Source: JBBIWA01 sp037439425 (GTDB taxonomy: Bacteria; Acidobacteriota; Blastocatellia; RBC074). Taken from it: a stretch of 47,709 nucleotides of DNA. Numbering within the stretch: position 1 is the first letter of the stretch; each line of letters opens with the position of its first letter. The stretch lies in the NCBI GenBank assembly GCA_037439425.1, contig JBBIWA010000036.1, positions 1 to 47,709 of the forward strand. Reading direction: 5' to 3'. The notes under the pieces are model-generated. The model made no database searches and was not told the DNA's origin. It worked only from the letters and a program-made list of their open reading frames with translations. Below, piece after piece: positions 18,253 to 26,246 of the stretch. Position numbers and translations under genes: made by a program.

Positions 18253-19779
18253 ATGACTGGCAGGCTCTCAGCTCGACCGCGCGCCGCTTATTGTTCTCTT
18301 GGCCTGCTGGCCGTGCTAGTCGTTGCTTCGGCGATCGTAGCCTGGGCGGTGACCGGCGGTGGTGAGCTGTTGCGCGCAGCAGCGCTCAGCGCACTGCTCG
18401 GCGTGATGGCTTTGCCGATGCTGGTCAGTCTTGAGGCGGGGCTGGTGGCGATGATGCTGTTTGAGCCCTGGCGAGGCTTCCTCCGGCGCGCCGGCCACCT
18501 GATTGTCCCCTACTCCGGTACCGATCCCATTCATCTGCTGACGCCGCTACTCACTCTGATAGCCCTGGCAACACTTGTGCATCTGCGCGGCCATCGTCTC
18601 CTGTTCAAGTCATCGCTGGCTCGACTGGTTTCGCTGTTGGGGGCGATCTACTTCATTCAGATCTTCAATCCCCGGCAGGGGGGGCTGTTGGTCGGGCTTT
18701 CAGGGGCGCTCTTTATGCTGGTGCCGCTGGCTTGGTTCTATTTCGGGCAGGAAGCAAAGCCTGGGCTGATCGCGCTGACGCTGCGGCTGGTAGTGGTTAT
18801 GGGACTGATCAGCTCGCTGCACGGCCTTTATCAGATGGCCTTTGGCTTTCCGAGCTTTGAGCAGTACTGGATCGAGCATACCGAATTTTACGACTCGATT
18901 GCGATCGGGCAGGTCAAACGAGCGCTTGCCACTTTCAGTAGCGCTGAAGAGTGGAGCCGGTATACTCAGATTGGCGCAATCATCGCTTTCGGATTGGGCG
19001 CTGCCACAAGCGCAGTGGCTGAGCGCGCGCGGTGGTGGCTGTGTGCAGCTACGCTCTCTGCTATGACTGTGCTCACTGGTCATCGCACCTCGATCTTCGG
19101 CTTGCTCTTTGGTCTGGTGGTGCTGGCGCTGCTGAGCACAAAGGCGCTGGGCCGTGGCCTAGGGCGAGCAGTTTTGTTGTTGCTTCCGTTAATTCTGGCA
19201 GCCGTGCTGGCTACGCCACCTACTGAAGATGACCTCTTGGAAGCGGAACAGGCGACTGCAGCGGTGCTCACCCATGTTGCTAAAGGAACACTGCGCCCCA
19301 CCCGCGAAGGAAGCTGGCAGGAACGTTTAGCCACCTGGAGCTATCTGGCCACAGAAGTAGTCCCATCTCACCCGCTTGGTCTGGGCCTTGGCGCCGCTTC
19401 GCTGGGATCGGCCAGGTTCAGCGAAGACAGGGCAATCCCTCCGGTTGAAGGCTACATCTTCGCGATAGCCATCACCTGCGGACTACCGGCTGCTTTGCTT
19501 TTCTGCTGGATTTTAGGGAAAGCCTGCTGTCTCGCCATCTGGAGACTGCGCAGCGCAGAGAGCGCTCATGACCAGAGCTGGCTAATTGTCGCGGCGTTGA
19601 TGCCCGTCTTTATTCTCAATAATCTGTTCGGCAATACCTTCACTCTCTACTCGGTCGCTCCCCTCGGATGGCTGCTGATTGGTTGGATAAGCGCAGCGAG
19701 TGGAGAGCAGCCGAGCTGCTGCTCACGCGGCGCAGGAGAAAGGATGAAGAGCCCACACGCCCTGAGGTCTGAAGTCTGA
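18253..19779 (+). CDS. O-antigen ligase/polymerase-like (Wzy-like) membrane protein
   Basis: A 508-residue protein with ten or more predicted transmembrane helices and a large loop after about residue 310, which fits the Wzy/O-antigen ligase superfamily. The GHRTSIFGLLFG segment and the late HPLGLGLGAASLGSARF segment resemble the WaaL/Wzy core. It starts two bases after the flippase stop. Its probable task is joining the repeat units on the periplasmic side, with length set by the Wzz-like protein encoded first in the cluster. The final codons (PHALRSEV) are encoded by a CTGAGGTCTGAAGTCTGAGG simple repeat, so the original C terminus has perhaps been replaced. Confidence 0.82.
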   Translation: MTGRLSARPRAAYCSLGLLAVLVVASAIVAWAVTGGGELLRAAALSALLGVMALPMLVSLEAGLVAMMLFEPWRGFLRRAGHLIVPYSGTDPIHLLTPLLTLIALATLVHLRGHRLLFKSSLARLVSLLGAIYFIQIFNPRQGGLLVGLSGALFMLVPLAWFYFGQEAKPGLIALTLRLVVVMGLISSLHGLYQMAFGFPSFEQYWIEHTEFYDSIAIGQVKRALATFSSAEEWSRYTQIGAIIAFGLGAATSAVAERARWWLCAATLSAMTVLTGHRTSIFGLLFGLVVLALLSTKALGRGLGRAVLLLLPLILAAVLATPPTEDDLLEAEQATAAVLTHVAKGTLRPTREGSWQERLATWSYLATEVVPSHPLGLGLGAASLGSARFSEDRAIPPVEGYIFAIAITCGLPAALLFCWILGKACCLAIWRLRSAESAHDQSWLIVAALMPVFILNNLFGNTFTLYSVAPLGWLLIGWISAASGEQPSCCSRGAGERMKSPHALRSEV

Positions 19780-19781
19780 GG
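19761..19781 (+). repeat. TCTGAAGTCTGAGG simple repeat at gene junction
   Basis: CCTGAGGTCTGAAGTCTGAGG spans the last codons of the polymerase gene and runs into the ATG of the next glycosyltransferase. Related stretches occur at 33905-33983 and 34706-34720, so it belongs to a dispersed family. It also supplies the GAGG that may act as ribosome site for the next gene. Confidence 0.55.
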
Positions 19782-20999
19782 ATGAGACTTCTTTTCTACA
19801 ACCATACCGCTCAGGTCAGCGGGGCAGAGCGGATGCTTGCGCTGATTCTCAAGCGGCTGAATCGAAGTCACTTCGATCCTGTGGTGGTTTGCCCCGAAGC
19901 CGGACCCTTGCCAGATTTGGTGCGACAAACCGGAACTCCCTGGGCGGCGATTCCCACCCTGGAAGCGCGCTTCTGCTGGCGTCCCGAACAGTTGATGAGC
20001 GCGCTCGACTCGTTTCGGATCGTGATCAGGCGGTTGAGACAACAGCTCCTCCGCTTGCGTCCTGACCTGATTCACGCCAATAGTGTCCGCGCCGGATTAG
20101 CAGCCACCGCTGCCACCATCGGCCTCGAAATCCCTGTCATCTGGTATCTTCAGGACCTGCTGCCGCGCCATCCTTTAAGCTCGTTTATTCGTATCTGTGC
20201 GGCCAGTAGTGGAAAGGTCCGTCTGTTAGCAATCTCAGAAGCAGTGGCAGCCAACTTTCGCGGCTCACATGGTCTGCTGGCTCAACCGATCAAGGTCATT
20301 CACAACGCGATCGAGTTGGAACGATTCGAGGCTGGCCAGGTGGATCGGCAGGCGGTGCGTCATGAGCTGCAGCTCGACTGGTACGACCCGGTAATCGGCA
20401 TCATCGGTTATCTGGCTCCCAGTAAAGGGCAGTTGGAACTGATTCGAGCCTTTGCCAAGGTGCTTAAGTGGCTGCCGAGAGCCGTCTTGCTCATCGTTGG
20501 AGCGCCCACCTTCATTCAAAACTGCAACTATCTGCTAGAGCTGGTTCAGACGGTCAACCGGCTCGGCCTGGCTCAGCGCGTGCGTTTTGTCGGCCCTCGT
20601 GACGATATTGCCGAGATTATGCAAGCGCTTGATCTGCTCGTGATCAACTCGCGGACGGAAGGTTTTGGTCTGGTCGCGGTAGAAGCAATGGCCAGTGGAA
20701 CGCCAGTGCTGGCAACTGCCACTGGCGGCCTCCCTGAGATTATTCACCATGGTGAGACCGGCTGGTTGATTCGCCCAGGAGATGAGCAGGCTCTGGTCGA
20801 GGCCATTGTCCAGCTCGGCCACCAACCGGAGCTGCGTGCCAGGCTGGCGGCCTCAGCAGCAAAACAGGCGAAAGCGCGCTTTTCAGCCGAGAGATACATC
20901 AGCGAGCTGGAAGAATTCTATCGCAGCTGCTGCCAGACGGCTGTCACCCCGGAAGCGAGAAGCCATTCAGGTTGCGTGGCGACGCAGGAAGAGCGATGA
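19782..20999 (+). CDS. GT4 family glycosyltransferase
   Basis: A 405-residue retaining glycosyltransferase of GT-B fold. The N-terminal acceptor domain begins RLLFYNHTAQVSGAERMLALI. The linker HNAIELERFEAG leads to the nucleotide-sugar domain with VIGIIGYLAPSKGQLELI, a phosphate-binding IGAPTFIQN-like stretch (LLIVGAPTFIQNCNY), and the E-x7-E motif in SRTEGFGLVAVEAMASG. It probably adds a sugar to the lipid-linked repeat unit on the cytoplasmic face. The start is two bases after the previous stop. The last residues (SGCVATQEER) and stop fall inside a GCGTGGCGACGC-type dispersed repeat, so the 3' end appears to be repeat-derived. Confidence 0.91.
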   Translation: MRLLFYNHTAQVSGAERMLALILKRLNRSHFDPVVVCPEAGPLPDLVRQTGTPWAAIPTLEARFCWRPEQLMSALDSFRIVIRRLRQQLLRLRPDLIHANSVRAGLAATAATIGLEIPVIWYLQDLLPRHPLSSFIRICAASSGKVRLLAISEAVAANFRGSHGLLAQPIKVIHNAIELERFEAGQVDRQAVRHELQLDWYDPVIGIIGYLAPSKGQLELIRAFAKVLKWLPRAVLLIVGAPTFIQNCNYLLELVQTVNRLGLAQRVRFVGPRDDIAEIMQALDLLVINSRTEGFGLVAVEAMASGTPVLATATGGLPEIIHHGETGWLIRPGDEQALVEAIVQLGHQPELRARLAASAAKQAKARFSAERYISELEEFYRSCCQTAVTPEARSHSGCVATQEER

Positions 21000-21002
21000 A
21001 AA
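20974..21002 (+). repeat. GCGACGCGGGAGAAACGATGAAAA family repeat, copy 1
   Basis: GCGTGGCGACGCAGGAAGAG continues to CGATGAAAA. It contains the stop codon of the preceding glycosyltransferase. Close copies are at 21134-21162 and 22731-22758 (same strand) and 34720-34746 (opposite strand). Confidence 0.65.
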
Positions 21003-21115
21003 CGAACCACGAAGAGCACGAAGCGAAGATCCAGGATCGAAGACCTGGGGAGCTGGCGATCTTCAATTCTCGATCCTCGTCTTCGTTCTCTTAGTGTCCT
21101 TAGTGATTCATTTTC
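20998..21115. repeat. MITE-like element with ACCACGAAGA terminal inverted repeats
   Basis: The left end GAAAACGAACCACGAAGAGC and the right end, which reads GAAAATGAATCACTAAGGAC on the minus strand, are imperfect inverted repeats about 118 bp apart. A second element with the same ends is at 28529-28611, and half an element is at about 22679-22712. There is no coding capacity. The whole spacer 21000-21329 between glycosyltransferases consists of this and the neighbouring repeats. Confidence 0.55.
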
Positions 21116-21133
21116 AGGGGAGTCGTTCAAATC

Positions 21134-21162
21134 GCGTGGCGACGCGGGGGAAACGATGAAAA
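21134..21162 (+). repeat. GCGACGCGGGAGAAACGATGAAAA family repeat, copy 2
   Basis: GCGTGGCGACGCGGGGGAAA followed by CGATGAAAA. It is followed by a G+C-rich stretch with ACCTGGGTCCGCACGC and, 90 bp on, GCGTGCGTACCCAGGA, which form a loose inverted pair. No gene is seen before the next glycosyltransferase. Confidence 0.65.
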
Positions 21163-21329
21163 CCTGGGTCCGCACGCTTGCGAGCGCGCTCCCCCTACAG
21201 TAACGACCTGCTTAACGAAGACGGGCACGCAAGGATGCGTGCGTACCCAGGATTTTCTGAGGGGAGCTAAGAGTCGAGTGAAAAGGGAGCCGAGCGCGGC
21301 GCGCTGGCAGTTCTTTGACAACAATAGCT

Positions 21330-22502
21330 ATGTCCCGAATCGCCCTCCTCCACGATTACTTTGTCCAGATGGGCGGCGCCGAAGCTGTAGTGGAAGTCCT
21401 GCACGATCTTTTTCCATTAGCGCCGATCTACACCACGGTTGTGGCGCCTCACCGGTTGCCCCCGAAGCTGCGCGAGGCTGAGCTGCGCCCATCCTGGATG
21501 CAAAAGCTTCCAGCGATTGAGCGCTATTACCGGCACTATTTTCTGCTCTATCCGTGGGCGGTCGAGAGTCTGGACCTGTCACACTATGACCTGATTGTGA
21601 GCAGCAGTTCCGGCTATGCCAAAGGAGCGCGGAAAAGAATCGGGGCCGTACACGTCTGCTACTGCCACACGCCGATGAGATGGGTGTGGCGCTACGAAGA
21701 TTACGTGGAGCGGGAAGCCTTCGGCCCATTCACCCGCCAGTTCCTGCCATTACTGTTGGCAGGATTGCGGCGTTGGGACTGGCGCGCAGCCCAACAACCC
21801 GACTACTACATTGCCAACTCTCAGATCGTCGCCGAGCGCATCAAGCAGATCTACGGTCGTGAAGCGATAGTGATCCCGCCGCCGATCAATGTCAATCGCT
21901 TCCACCCAACTGAAAGCGAGGGAGATTATTACCTGGTGCTATCCCGACTGGTGGCCTACAAACGGATAGACCTGGCCATTGCAGCCTGCCAGCGTCTGAA
22001 ACGCCCATTGGTGATCATCGGAGAAGGCTCTGACCGGCAGCGTCTGGAAAAGTTGGCCGGGCCGCAGATACGGTTCTTAGGAAGACAGCCCGGTGACGTT
22101 GTGGCCCATTATGCTGCCTCATGCCGCGCTTTGCTCTTTCCCGGCGAGGAAGATTTTGGCCTGACTCCACTGGAAGTAAATGCGGCCGGGCGACCTGTGA
22201 TTGCCTACCGCGCAGGCGGCGCGACAGAGACAGTTGTGGATGGAGTCACCGGAGTCTTCTTCGATCAGCCAACGAGCGGCGCGCTGGCAGAAGCTATCGA
22301 GCGATGCGAGAGTCACTCCTGGGATCGCCACCAGCTGCGACAGCACGCCGAAAAGTTCGATCGCCGGGTCTTTATCTCGCGCTTGCTCAACTTCCTGCGC
22401 TGTGTCGCCCCAGCCTCGTGCATCGCGGAGGTGCCAGCCTGGTTGCAGTTGCCTGAAGTTGAGCCGAGTGAAAAAACGCGATTCTTTGAGAGTAGTCAGT
22501 AG
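21330..22502 (+). CDS. GT4 family glycosyltransferase
   Basis: A 390-residue GT-B glycosyltransferase. N-terminal features are RIALLHDYFVQMGGAEAVVE, typical of mannosyltransferase-like members, and HVCYCHTPMRWVWRYEDYV. The donor domain has YYLVLSRLVAYKRIDLAI, VIIGEGSDRQRLEKLAG and the E-x7-E motif of FPGEEDFGLTPLEVNAAG. A TTG at 21315 is also in frame, but the ATG at 21330 gives the usual family N terminus; neither has a clear ribosome site. The final residues FFESSQ are encoded within an AGTAGTCAGTAGTCAG repeat. It sits in the polymer cluster and probably elongates the repeat unit. Sugar specificity is not deducible with confidence. Confidence 0.91.
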   Translation: MSRIALLHDYFVQMGGAEAVVEVLHDLFPLAPIYTTVVAPHRLPPKLREAELRPSWMQKLPAIERYYRHYFLLYPWAVESLDLSHYDLIVSSSSGYAKGARKRIGAVHVCYCHTPMRWVWRYEDYVEREAFGPFTRQFLPLLLAGLRRWDWRAAQQPDYYIANSQIVAERIKQIYGREAIVIPPPINVNRFHPTESEGDYYLVLSRLVAYKRIDLAIAACQRLKRPLVIIGEGSDRQRLEKLAGPQIRFLGRQPGDVVAHYAASCRALLFPGEEDFGLTPLEVNAAGRPVIAYRAGGATETVVDGVTGVFFDQPTSGALAEAIERCESHSWDRHQLRQHAEKFDRRVFISRLLNFLRCVAPASCIAEVPAWLQLPEVEPSEKTRFFESSQ

Positions 22503-22568
22503 TCAGCATTCAGTAGTCAGTAGAAGTAGCTCCTACTGACTACTTCCCTACTGGCTACTGACTACTGA
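22489..22568. repeat. AGTAGTCAGTAGTCAG inverted-repeat array
   Basis: A stretch of degenerate AGTAGTCAGTAGTCAGCATTC and CAGTAGTCAGTAG is followed by CTACTGACTACTTCCCTACT and CTACTGACTACTG, so the two halves can pair into a long imperfect hairpin. It begins inside the last codons of the glycosyltransferase gene. Without a T-run it is not a typical intrinsic terminator. Relatives occur at 11887-11980 and 25484-25512. Confidence 0.65.
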
Positions 22569-22572
22569 GAAG

Positions 22573-22673
22573 AGAGCAAAAGGGCTAAGCGCTAAGGGCA
22601 TAGGGCATAGAGCATAAGGCTCTTTGCTTTTTGCTCTCTGCTCTTTGCTCTTCGCCCTTAGCTCTTTTGCTCT
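22573..22673. repeat. AGAGCAAAAGAGCTAAGGGC inverted repeat
   Basis: The left arm (22573-22599, AGAGCAAAAGGGCTAAG and CGCTAAGGGC) is nearly the reverse complement of the right arm GCCCTTAGCTCTTTTGCTCT (22654-22673). The loop is made of GCATAGGGCATAGAGCATAA and TTTGCTCTCTGCTCTTTGC simple repeats. It is the second of several repeat elements that fill the spacer 22503-22882. Confidence 0.6.
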
Positions 22674-22730
22674 CTTCGTGACGTCGCGTGTCCTTCGTAG
22701 TTTATTTTTAGAGGAGTTCTTCATCTCGCT

Positions 22731-22758
22731 CGTGCGACGCGAGAGAAAGCGATGAAAA
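22731..22758 (+). repeat. GCGACGCGGGAGAAACGATGAAAA family repeat, copy 3
   Basis: CGTGCGACGCGAGAGAAAGC followed by GATGAAAA. Directly upstream (22679-22712) is the right half of the ACCACGAAGA element, and downstream (22759-22870) is a G+C-rich stretch with CCCAGGATT and TCCAGGATT, as after copy 2. The module order is the same at both sites. Confidence 0.6.
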
Positions 22759-22882
22759 TCCATTGCGGGCGGGAGGCGTGCCTGCCCAGGATTGAGCCCG
22801 CGCACGCCTGCAGTAGCGGCGCGCTTGATGAAGCCGAGCACGCTACAGGCGCGTCTGTCCAGGATTTGCCGCAAAAGGAAAG

Positions 22883-24025
22883 ATGAGCTTGCCTGCTGAA
22901 AATCAGACTCAGAAGATTCGCGTGCTGCGGATTTCGCATTCGGGATTGACTCCCGAACTGCGCGAGCGCGAGCGAGTCCTAGTGCGCCGCCATCCCGATA
23001 TTTCGCTGGAGCTAGTCACGGCGCGAAGCTGGTACGAAGGAGCCAGGGATGTAACGGCGCAAGCTGAGGATCTCTTTCCGGTGCATACGGCTCGCACCTT
23101 CCTTTCCAGACGCGTTCCCTTATTCGCCTTCGATCCGCGCCCGATCATTGCCACTTTGCGCCGCTATCGCCCGCACGTGATAGATATGGTCGAAGAGTCT
23201 TACATGATCTCCTGCATCGAGGGGATCGCGCTTTGCCGGTGGCTTCAGCCGAACACTCCGATTGTTCTCTGCGCGACCCAGAATGTGTTGCGTCGCTATC
23301 CGCCGCCCTTCGAGTTTTTCCAGCAGCAAACCTTCCGCAGCGTGGTGGCGGCCTATCCTTGCAGCCGCAGTGTGCTTGAGGTACTGCGCGCTAAGGGTTT
23401 TGACAAGCCCGCCCGCATTATCCCTTTCGGGGTCAGGCTAGAGTCGTTTCCGCCGCGCCCACACGGGGCAGCAGGGCCGATCACTATTGGGTTTGTGGGC
23501 CGGATGGTGGTGGCTAAAGGGATCTTCGTGCTGGCCCGTGCGCTGGGCGCTCTGCCGGCGAGAAATTGGCGAGCGATATTGGTCGGCGACGGGCCGGAGC
23601 GCGAACGGCTCAAACAGTGCTGCCAGGAGTGTGGAATCCTTGACCGGGTGCAGTTTGTCGGAGCGGTCAGTTACCGCGAACTGGCCAGCTATTACCGGCA
23701 GATGGATGTATTGGTGCTTCCGACGCTGACGACCAGAACCTTCCGCGAGCAATTCGGGCGCGTGTTGATCGAAGCGATGGCGAGCCGCGTTTGCCTGATC
23801 GGTTCAACCTCCGGCTCGATCCCGGAGGTAATCGGAGAGGCCGGGTTGATTGTGCCCGAAGGCGACCATCTGGCGCTGGCCGGCGCGTTGGAACTGGTCA
23901 TGAGCAACGAAGAGTTGAGACTGAGTCTGGCACAGGCCGGGCGCAAGCGAGTCGAGCAGTATTACACCTGGGATCGCGTGGCGGATCAGATGTATGAACT
24001 TTATCGCGAAGCCATCAAGAACTGA
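22883..24025 (+). CDS. GT4 family glycosyltransferase (tandem copy A)
   Basis: A 380-residue GT-B glycosyltransferase with AAGGAAAG just before its ATG. Landmarks are IRVLRISHSGLTPELRERER, the hinge IIPFGVRLESFPPR, the donor-domain start IGFVGRMVVAKGIFVLARAL, LVGDGPERERLKQCC, and the E-x7-E region REQFGRVLIEAMASR followed by SGSIPEVIGEAGL. The protein encoded next (23994-25205) is strongly similar throughout, from RVLRxSHxxLTPxLRERER to the final YTWDxVAxQMYxLYR, so the two arose by tandem duplication. In this copy the usual small residue after EAMAS is Arg instead of Gly, which might affect donor binding. It probably acts in the same polymer pathway. Confidence 0.91.
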   Translation: MSLPAENQTQKIRVLRISHSGLTPELRERERVLVRRHPDISLELVTARSWYEGARDVTAQAEDLFPVHTARTFLSRRVPLFAFDPRPIIATLRRYRPHVIDMVEESYMISCIEGIALCRWLQPNTPIVLCATQNVLRRYPPPFEFFQQQTFRSVVAAYPCSRSVLEVLRAKGFDKPARIIPFGVRLESFPPRPHGAAGPITIGFVGRMVVAKGIFVLARALGALPARNWRAILVGDGPERERLKQCCQECGILDRVQFVGAVSYRELASYYRQMDVLVLPTLTTRTFREQFGRVLIEAMASRVCLIGSTSGSIPEVIGEAGLIVPEGDHLALAGALELVMSNEELRLSLAQAGRKRVEQYYTWDRVADQMYELYREAIKN

Positions 24026-25205
24026 GCTGGCTGCATTACAGCCTGAGATCGAAAGCGACAGCAAGCCCTGTGGCGCAGAGAAGCGCGTCAGGGTGCTGAG
24101 GGTTTCGCACGCGAGCTTGACGCCCGCGTTGCGTGAACGCGAGCGCACTCTGGTCAGACGCTTCCCCGAAATTGATCTTGAGGTGTTGACAGCTGAACGC
24201 TGGCACGAAGGAGCTCTTGAGGTCGAAGCCATCCCTGATGATCTCTTCCCGGTGACCCGGAGCCAGACCTATTTGACCAATCGTATCCCTCTGTTTGTTT
24301 ATGATCCGCGCCCACTCGTGACGGTACTGCGCCGTCATCAGCCTCATCTGATTGACCTCAGCCAGGAGCCTTACAGCATAGCTTGCGCTGAAGTGATCAC
24401 CTTATGCCGCTACTTTGCCCCTCAGGCTCGGATTGTGATTGCCACGGCGCAGAATATCCTGCGCCGTTTCCCCTTCCCGTTTCAACTGCTGGAGCAGCGC
24501 GCTTACGCCGCAGCTGCAGCAGCTTATGCTTGCAGCCGGACGGTGCGTGAGGTGTTGCGCGCCAAAGGCTTTTGGAAACCGGTTCCGATCATCCCTTTCG
24601 GCGTAGACCTCAATCTTTTTCGCCCACGCCAGATGAAAGCCGACGCCAGTGCTCCGCTCAAGATCGGCTTCGTTGGCCGTATGATCGCGGCCAAAGGTCT
24701 GGCAGTGCTCATCTCAGCTCTGGCGCAAATCGCTGACCTCCCCTGGCAACTGTTGCTCATCGGTGATGGCCCGGAGCGCAAAGGGCTGGAACAGAGACTG
24801 GCCCAATATGGGCTTATCCAGCGAGCCCATATTGCTGGAGCGGTCCCCTACGATCAGCTTCCCGCTTATTATCAGCAGATGGACCTCTGCGTGATGCCGA
24901 CCCAGACAACGGCGCGGGTCCGTGAGCAGTTTGGCCGCGTTTTGATCGAAGCCATGGCCAGTGGCGTCTGCGTTATCGGCTCGACTTCGGGTGCTATCCC
25001 CGAAGTGATTGGAGATGCGGGGCTGGTCTTTCCCGAAGGGGATGCTGTTGCTCTGGCGGCAGTCCTACGAAGAGTGTTGACCGATGACCAGTTGCGGCAC
25101 ACGCTGGCGCAAGCCGGACGGCGCAGAGTCGAGCAGCATTACACCTGGGATCACGTAGCCGAGCAGATGTATGCTCTCTATCGCCAGGTGCTGCGCAACT
25201 TCTGA
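23994..25205 (+). CDS. GT4 family glycosyltransferase (tandem copy B)
   Basis: A 403-residue paralogue of the preceding glycosyltransferase. Its ATG lies inside the last codons of copy A, so the genes overlap by 32 bp in different frames and are probably translationally coupled. It carries the same blocks: VRVLRVSHASLTPALRERER, IIPFGVDLNLFRPR, IGFVGRMIAAKGLAVL, LIGDGPERKGLEQRL, and the E-x7-E region REQFGRVLIEAMASG. About 16 more residues precede the conserved core than in copy A, so a later GTG start is possible. It is the last gene of the exopolysaccharide cluster. A different sugar acceptor or donor from copy A is plausible but not shown by the sequence. Confidence 0.9.
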   Translation: MNFIAKPSRTELAALQPEIESDSKPCGAEKRVRVLRVSHASLTPALRERERTLVRRFPEIDLEVLTAERWHEGALEVEAIPDDLFPVTRSQTYLTNRIPLFVYDPRPLVTVLRRHQPHLIDLSQEPYSIACAEVITLCRYFAPQARIVIATAQNILRRFPFPFQLLEQRAYAAAAAAYACSRTVREVLRAKGFWKPVPIIPFGVDLNLFRPRQMKADASAPLKIGFVGRMIAAKGLAVLISALAQIADLPWQLLLIGDGPERKGLEQRLAQYGLIQRAHIAGAVPYDQLPAYYQQMDLCVMPTQTTARVREQFGRVLIEAMASGVCVIGSTSGAIPEVIGDAGLVFPEGDAVALAAVLRRVLTDDQLRHTLAQAGRRRVEQHYTWDHVAEQMYALYRQVLRNF

Positions 25206-25498
25206 TGCCATTCTTTTGGGGCGAAGCAGGTCGCTACCGCTCGCTGCACAGTCCCAACCGGCTATCAGCCCCGGGCCTCGCCAGCTCAGCAATGGTGGCT
25301 CCCAGCCCGCCCGCTTCCGGCAGCAGCATCAGCAAAACTGATGACCAAGTGGGGGCAGCTGAGCACAGTGCAGACGATCCGGTCTTATAGCGATTTTCCG
25401 TTGAATGAAGAGGCGGCTACTGACGCCTGAGGAATGGCTAAAAAGATTTGGTCTTGACCGCGGCTAGCAGGTTTTGGCCGGGGCTCAGTAGTCAGAAG
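25206..25498. other. Spacer without recognised gene
   Basis: Nothing I can identify lies here. A 61-codon plus-strand frame after the glycosyltransferase has no ribosome site and a low-complexity Ser/Pro/Ala composition, so I do not call it. The right edge (25484 onward) carries a CAGTAGTCAGAAGTCAGTCA repeat of the family seen at 22489-22568. Confidence 0.4.
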
Positions 25499-25670
25499 TC
25501 AGTCATCAGTAAGAAGCCCCTCGTTCAAGCACAAACCGCTGTAGGTGCCACTCCCTTTGCCGTGGATGAGGTGTACCTACTGGAAGCCGAGGCGATGGAG
25601 CTCAGGCAGGTATTCTTCGACCACAGCCTCGACCTGGGCTGGCGGAATCGTATGCAGATCGAAGACATTG
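25499..25670 (-). pseudogene. Smr-domain protein remnant with nonsense codon
   Basis: Read on the minus strand from 25669, the frame gives NVFDLHTIPPAQVEAVVEEY and continues LPELHRLGFQ, then a TAG (25577-25579), then VHLIHGKGSGT. This matches the conserved Smr (small MutS-related) endonuclease-type fold, including the DLHT and LIHGKG motifs. In family members the residue at the stop is normally Glu (GAG), so a single G-to-T change explains it. Upstream the frame has no start codon before a TGA, and after GKGSGT it runs into a simple repeat, so both ends are also lost. It abuts the NUDIX gene (19 bp). Confidence 0.6.
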
Positions 25671-25688
25671 CTAATAGAGCAGGTAGTT

Positions 25689-26246
25689 ATGGACGATCAA
25701 TATTCAAACCCCTGGAAGACAATTCACCATCGGATGGTTTACGAAAATCCCTGGATCCACGTGCGCGAGGATGCGGTGATCCGCCCGGATGGCGAGCCGG
25801 GTATTTATGGCGTGATTCACATGAAAAGCAAAGCCATCGGGATCATTCCGATAGATGAGCGGGAGAACATCTACCTGGTCGGCCAATATCGCTACACGAT
25901 TGATCAATATTCGTGGGAGATCCCAAAAGGCGGCTGCCTGGGGGGCGAAGAATTTCTGGTAGCGGCCAAACGAGAGCTGCTCGAAGAGACTGGCCTTGAG
26001 GCCAGAAGCTGGCGTTTGCTCGGAAGGACGCATCTTTCTAATTCAGTGACCGATGACGAAGCCTATTACTACCTGGCGACAGATCTGGTCCAGCACGAAG
26101 CTCGGCCTGAAGGCACTGAAAAGTTGCAATGCCAGCGGATCCCTTTTGAAGAAGCTTTACGGATGGTGCTGGCCGGTGAAATCACTGACTCACTGACGAT
26201 GATCGCCATCCTTCATTACTCGCTGCTGCGGGCAAGAAAGATGTGA
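25689..26246 (+). CDS. NUDIX hydrolase (ADP-ribose pyrophosphatase-like)
   Basis: A 185-residue cytoplasmic hydrolase that splits nucleoside diphosphates linked to another moiety. The full Nudix box G-x5-E-x7-REL-x-EE-x-G is visible in GGCLGGEEFLVAAKRELLEE followed by TGLE, at about residues 80-103. The preceding segment (IGIIPIDERENIYLVGQYRY, YSWEIPKGG) resembles ADP-ribose pyrophosphatases, which use WEIPKG before the box. The ATG at 25689 was chosen over a longer frame beginning at 25545 because the extra residues have no similarity and cover the Smr remnant; GAGCAGG stands seven bases upstream. The gene stands alone between decayed sequences. Confidence 0.92.
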   Translation: MDDQYSNPWKTIHHRMVYENPWIHVREDAVIRPDGEPGIYGVIHMKSKAIGIIPIDERENIYLVGQYRYTIDQYSWEIPKGGCLGGEEFLVAAKRELLEETGLEARSWRLLGRTHLSNSVTDDEAYYYLATDLVQHEARPEGTEKLQCQRIPFEEALRMVLAGEITDSLTMIAILHYSLLRARKM

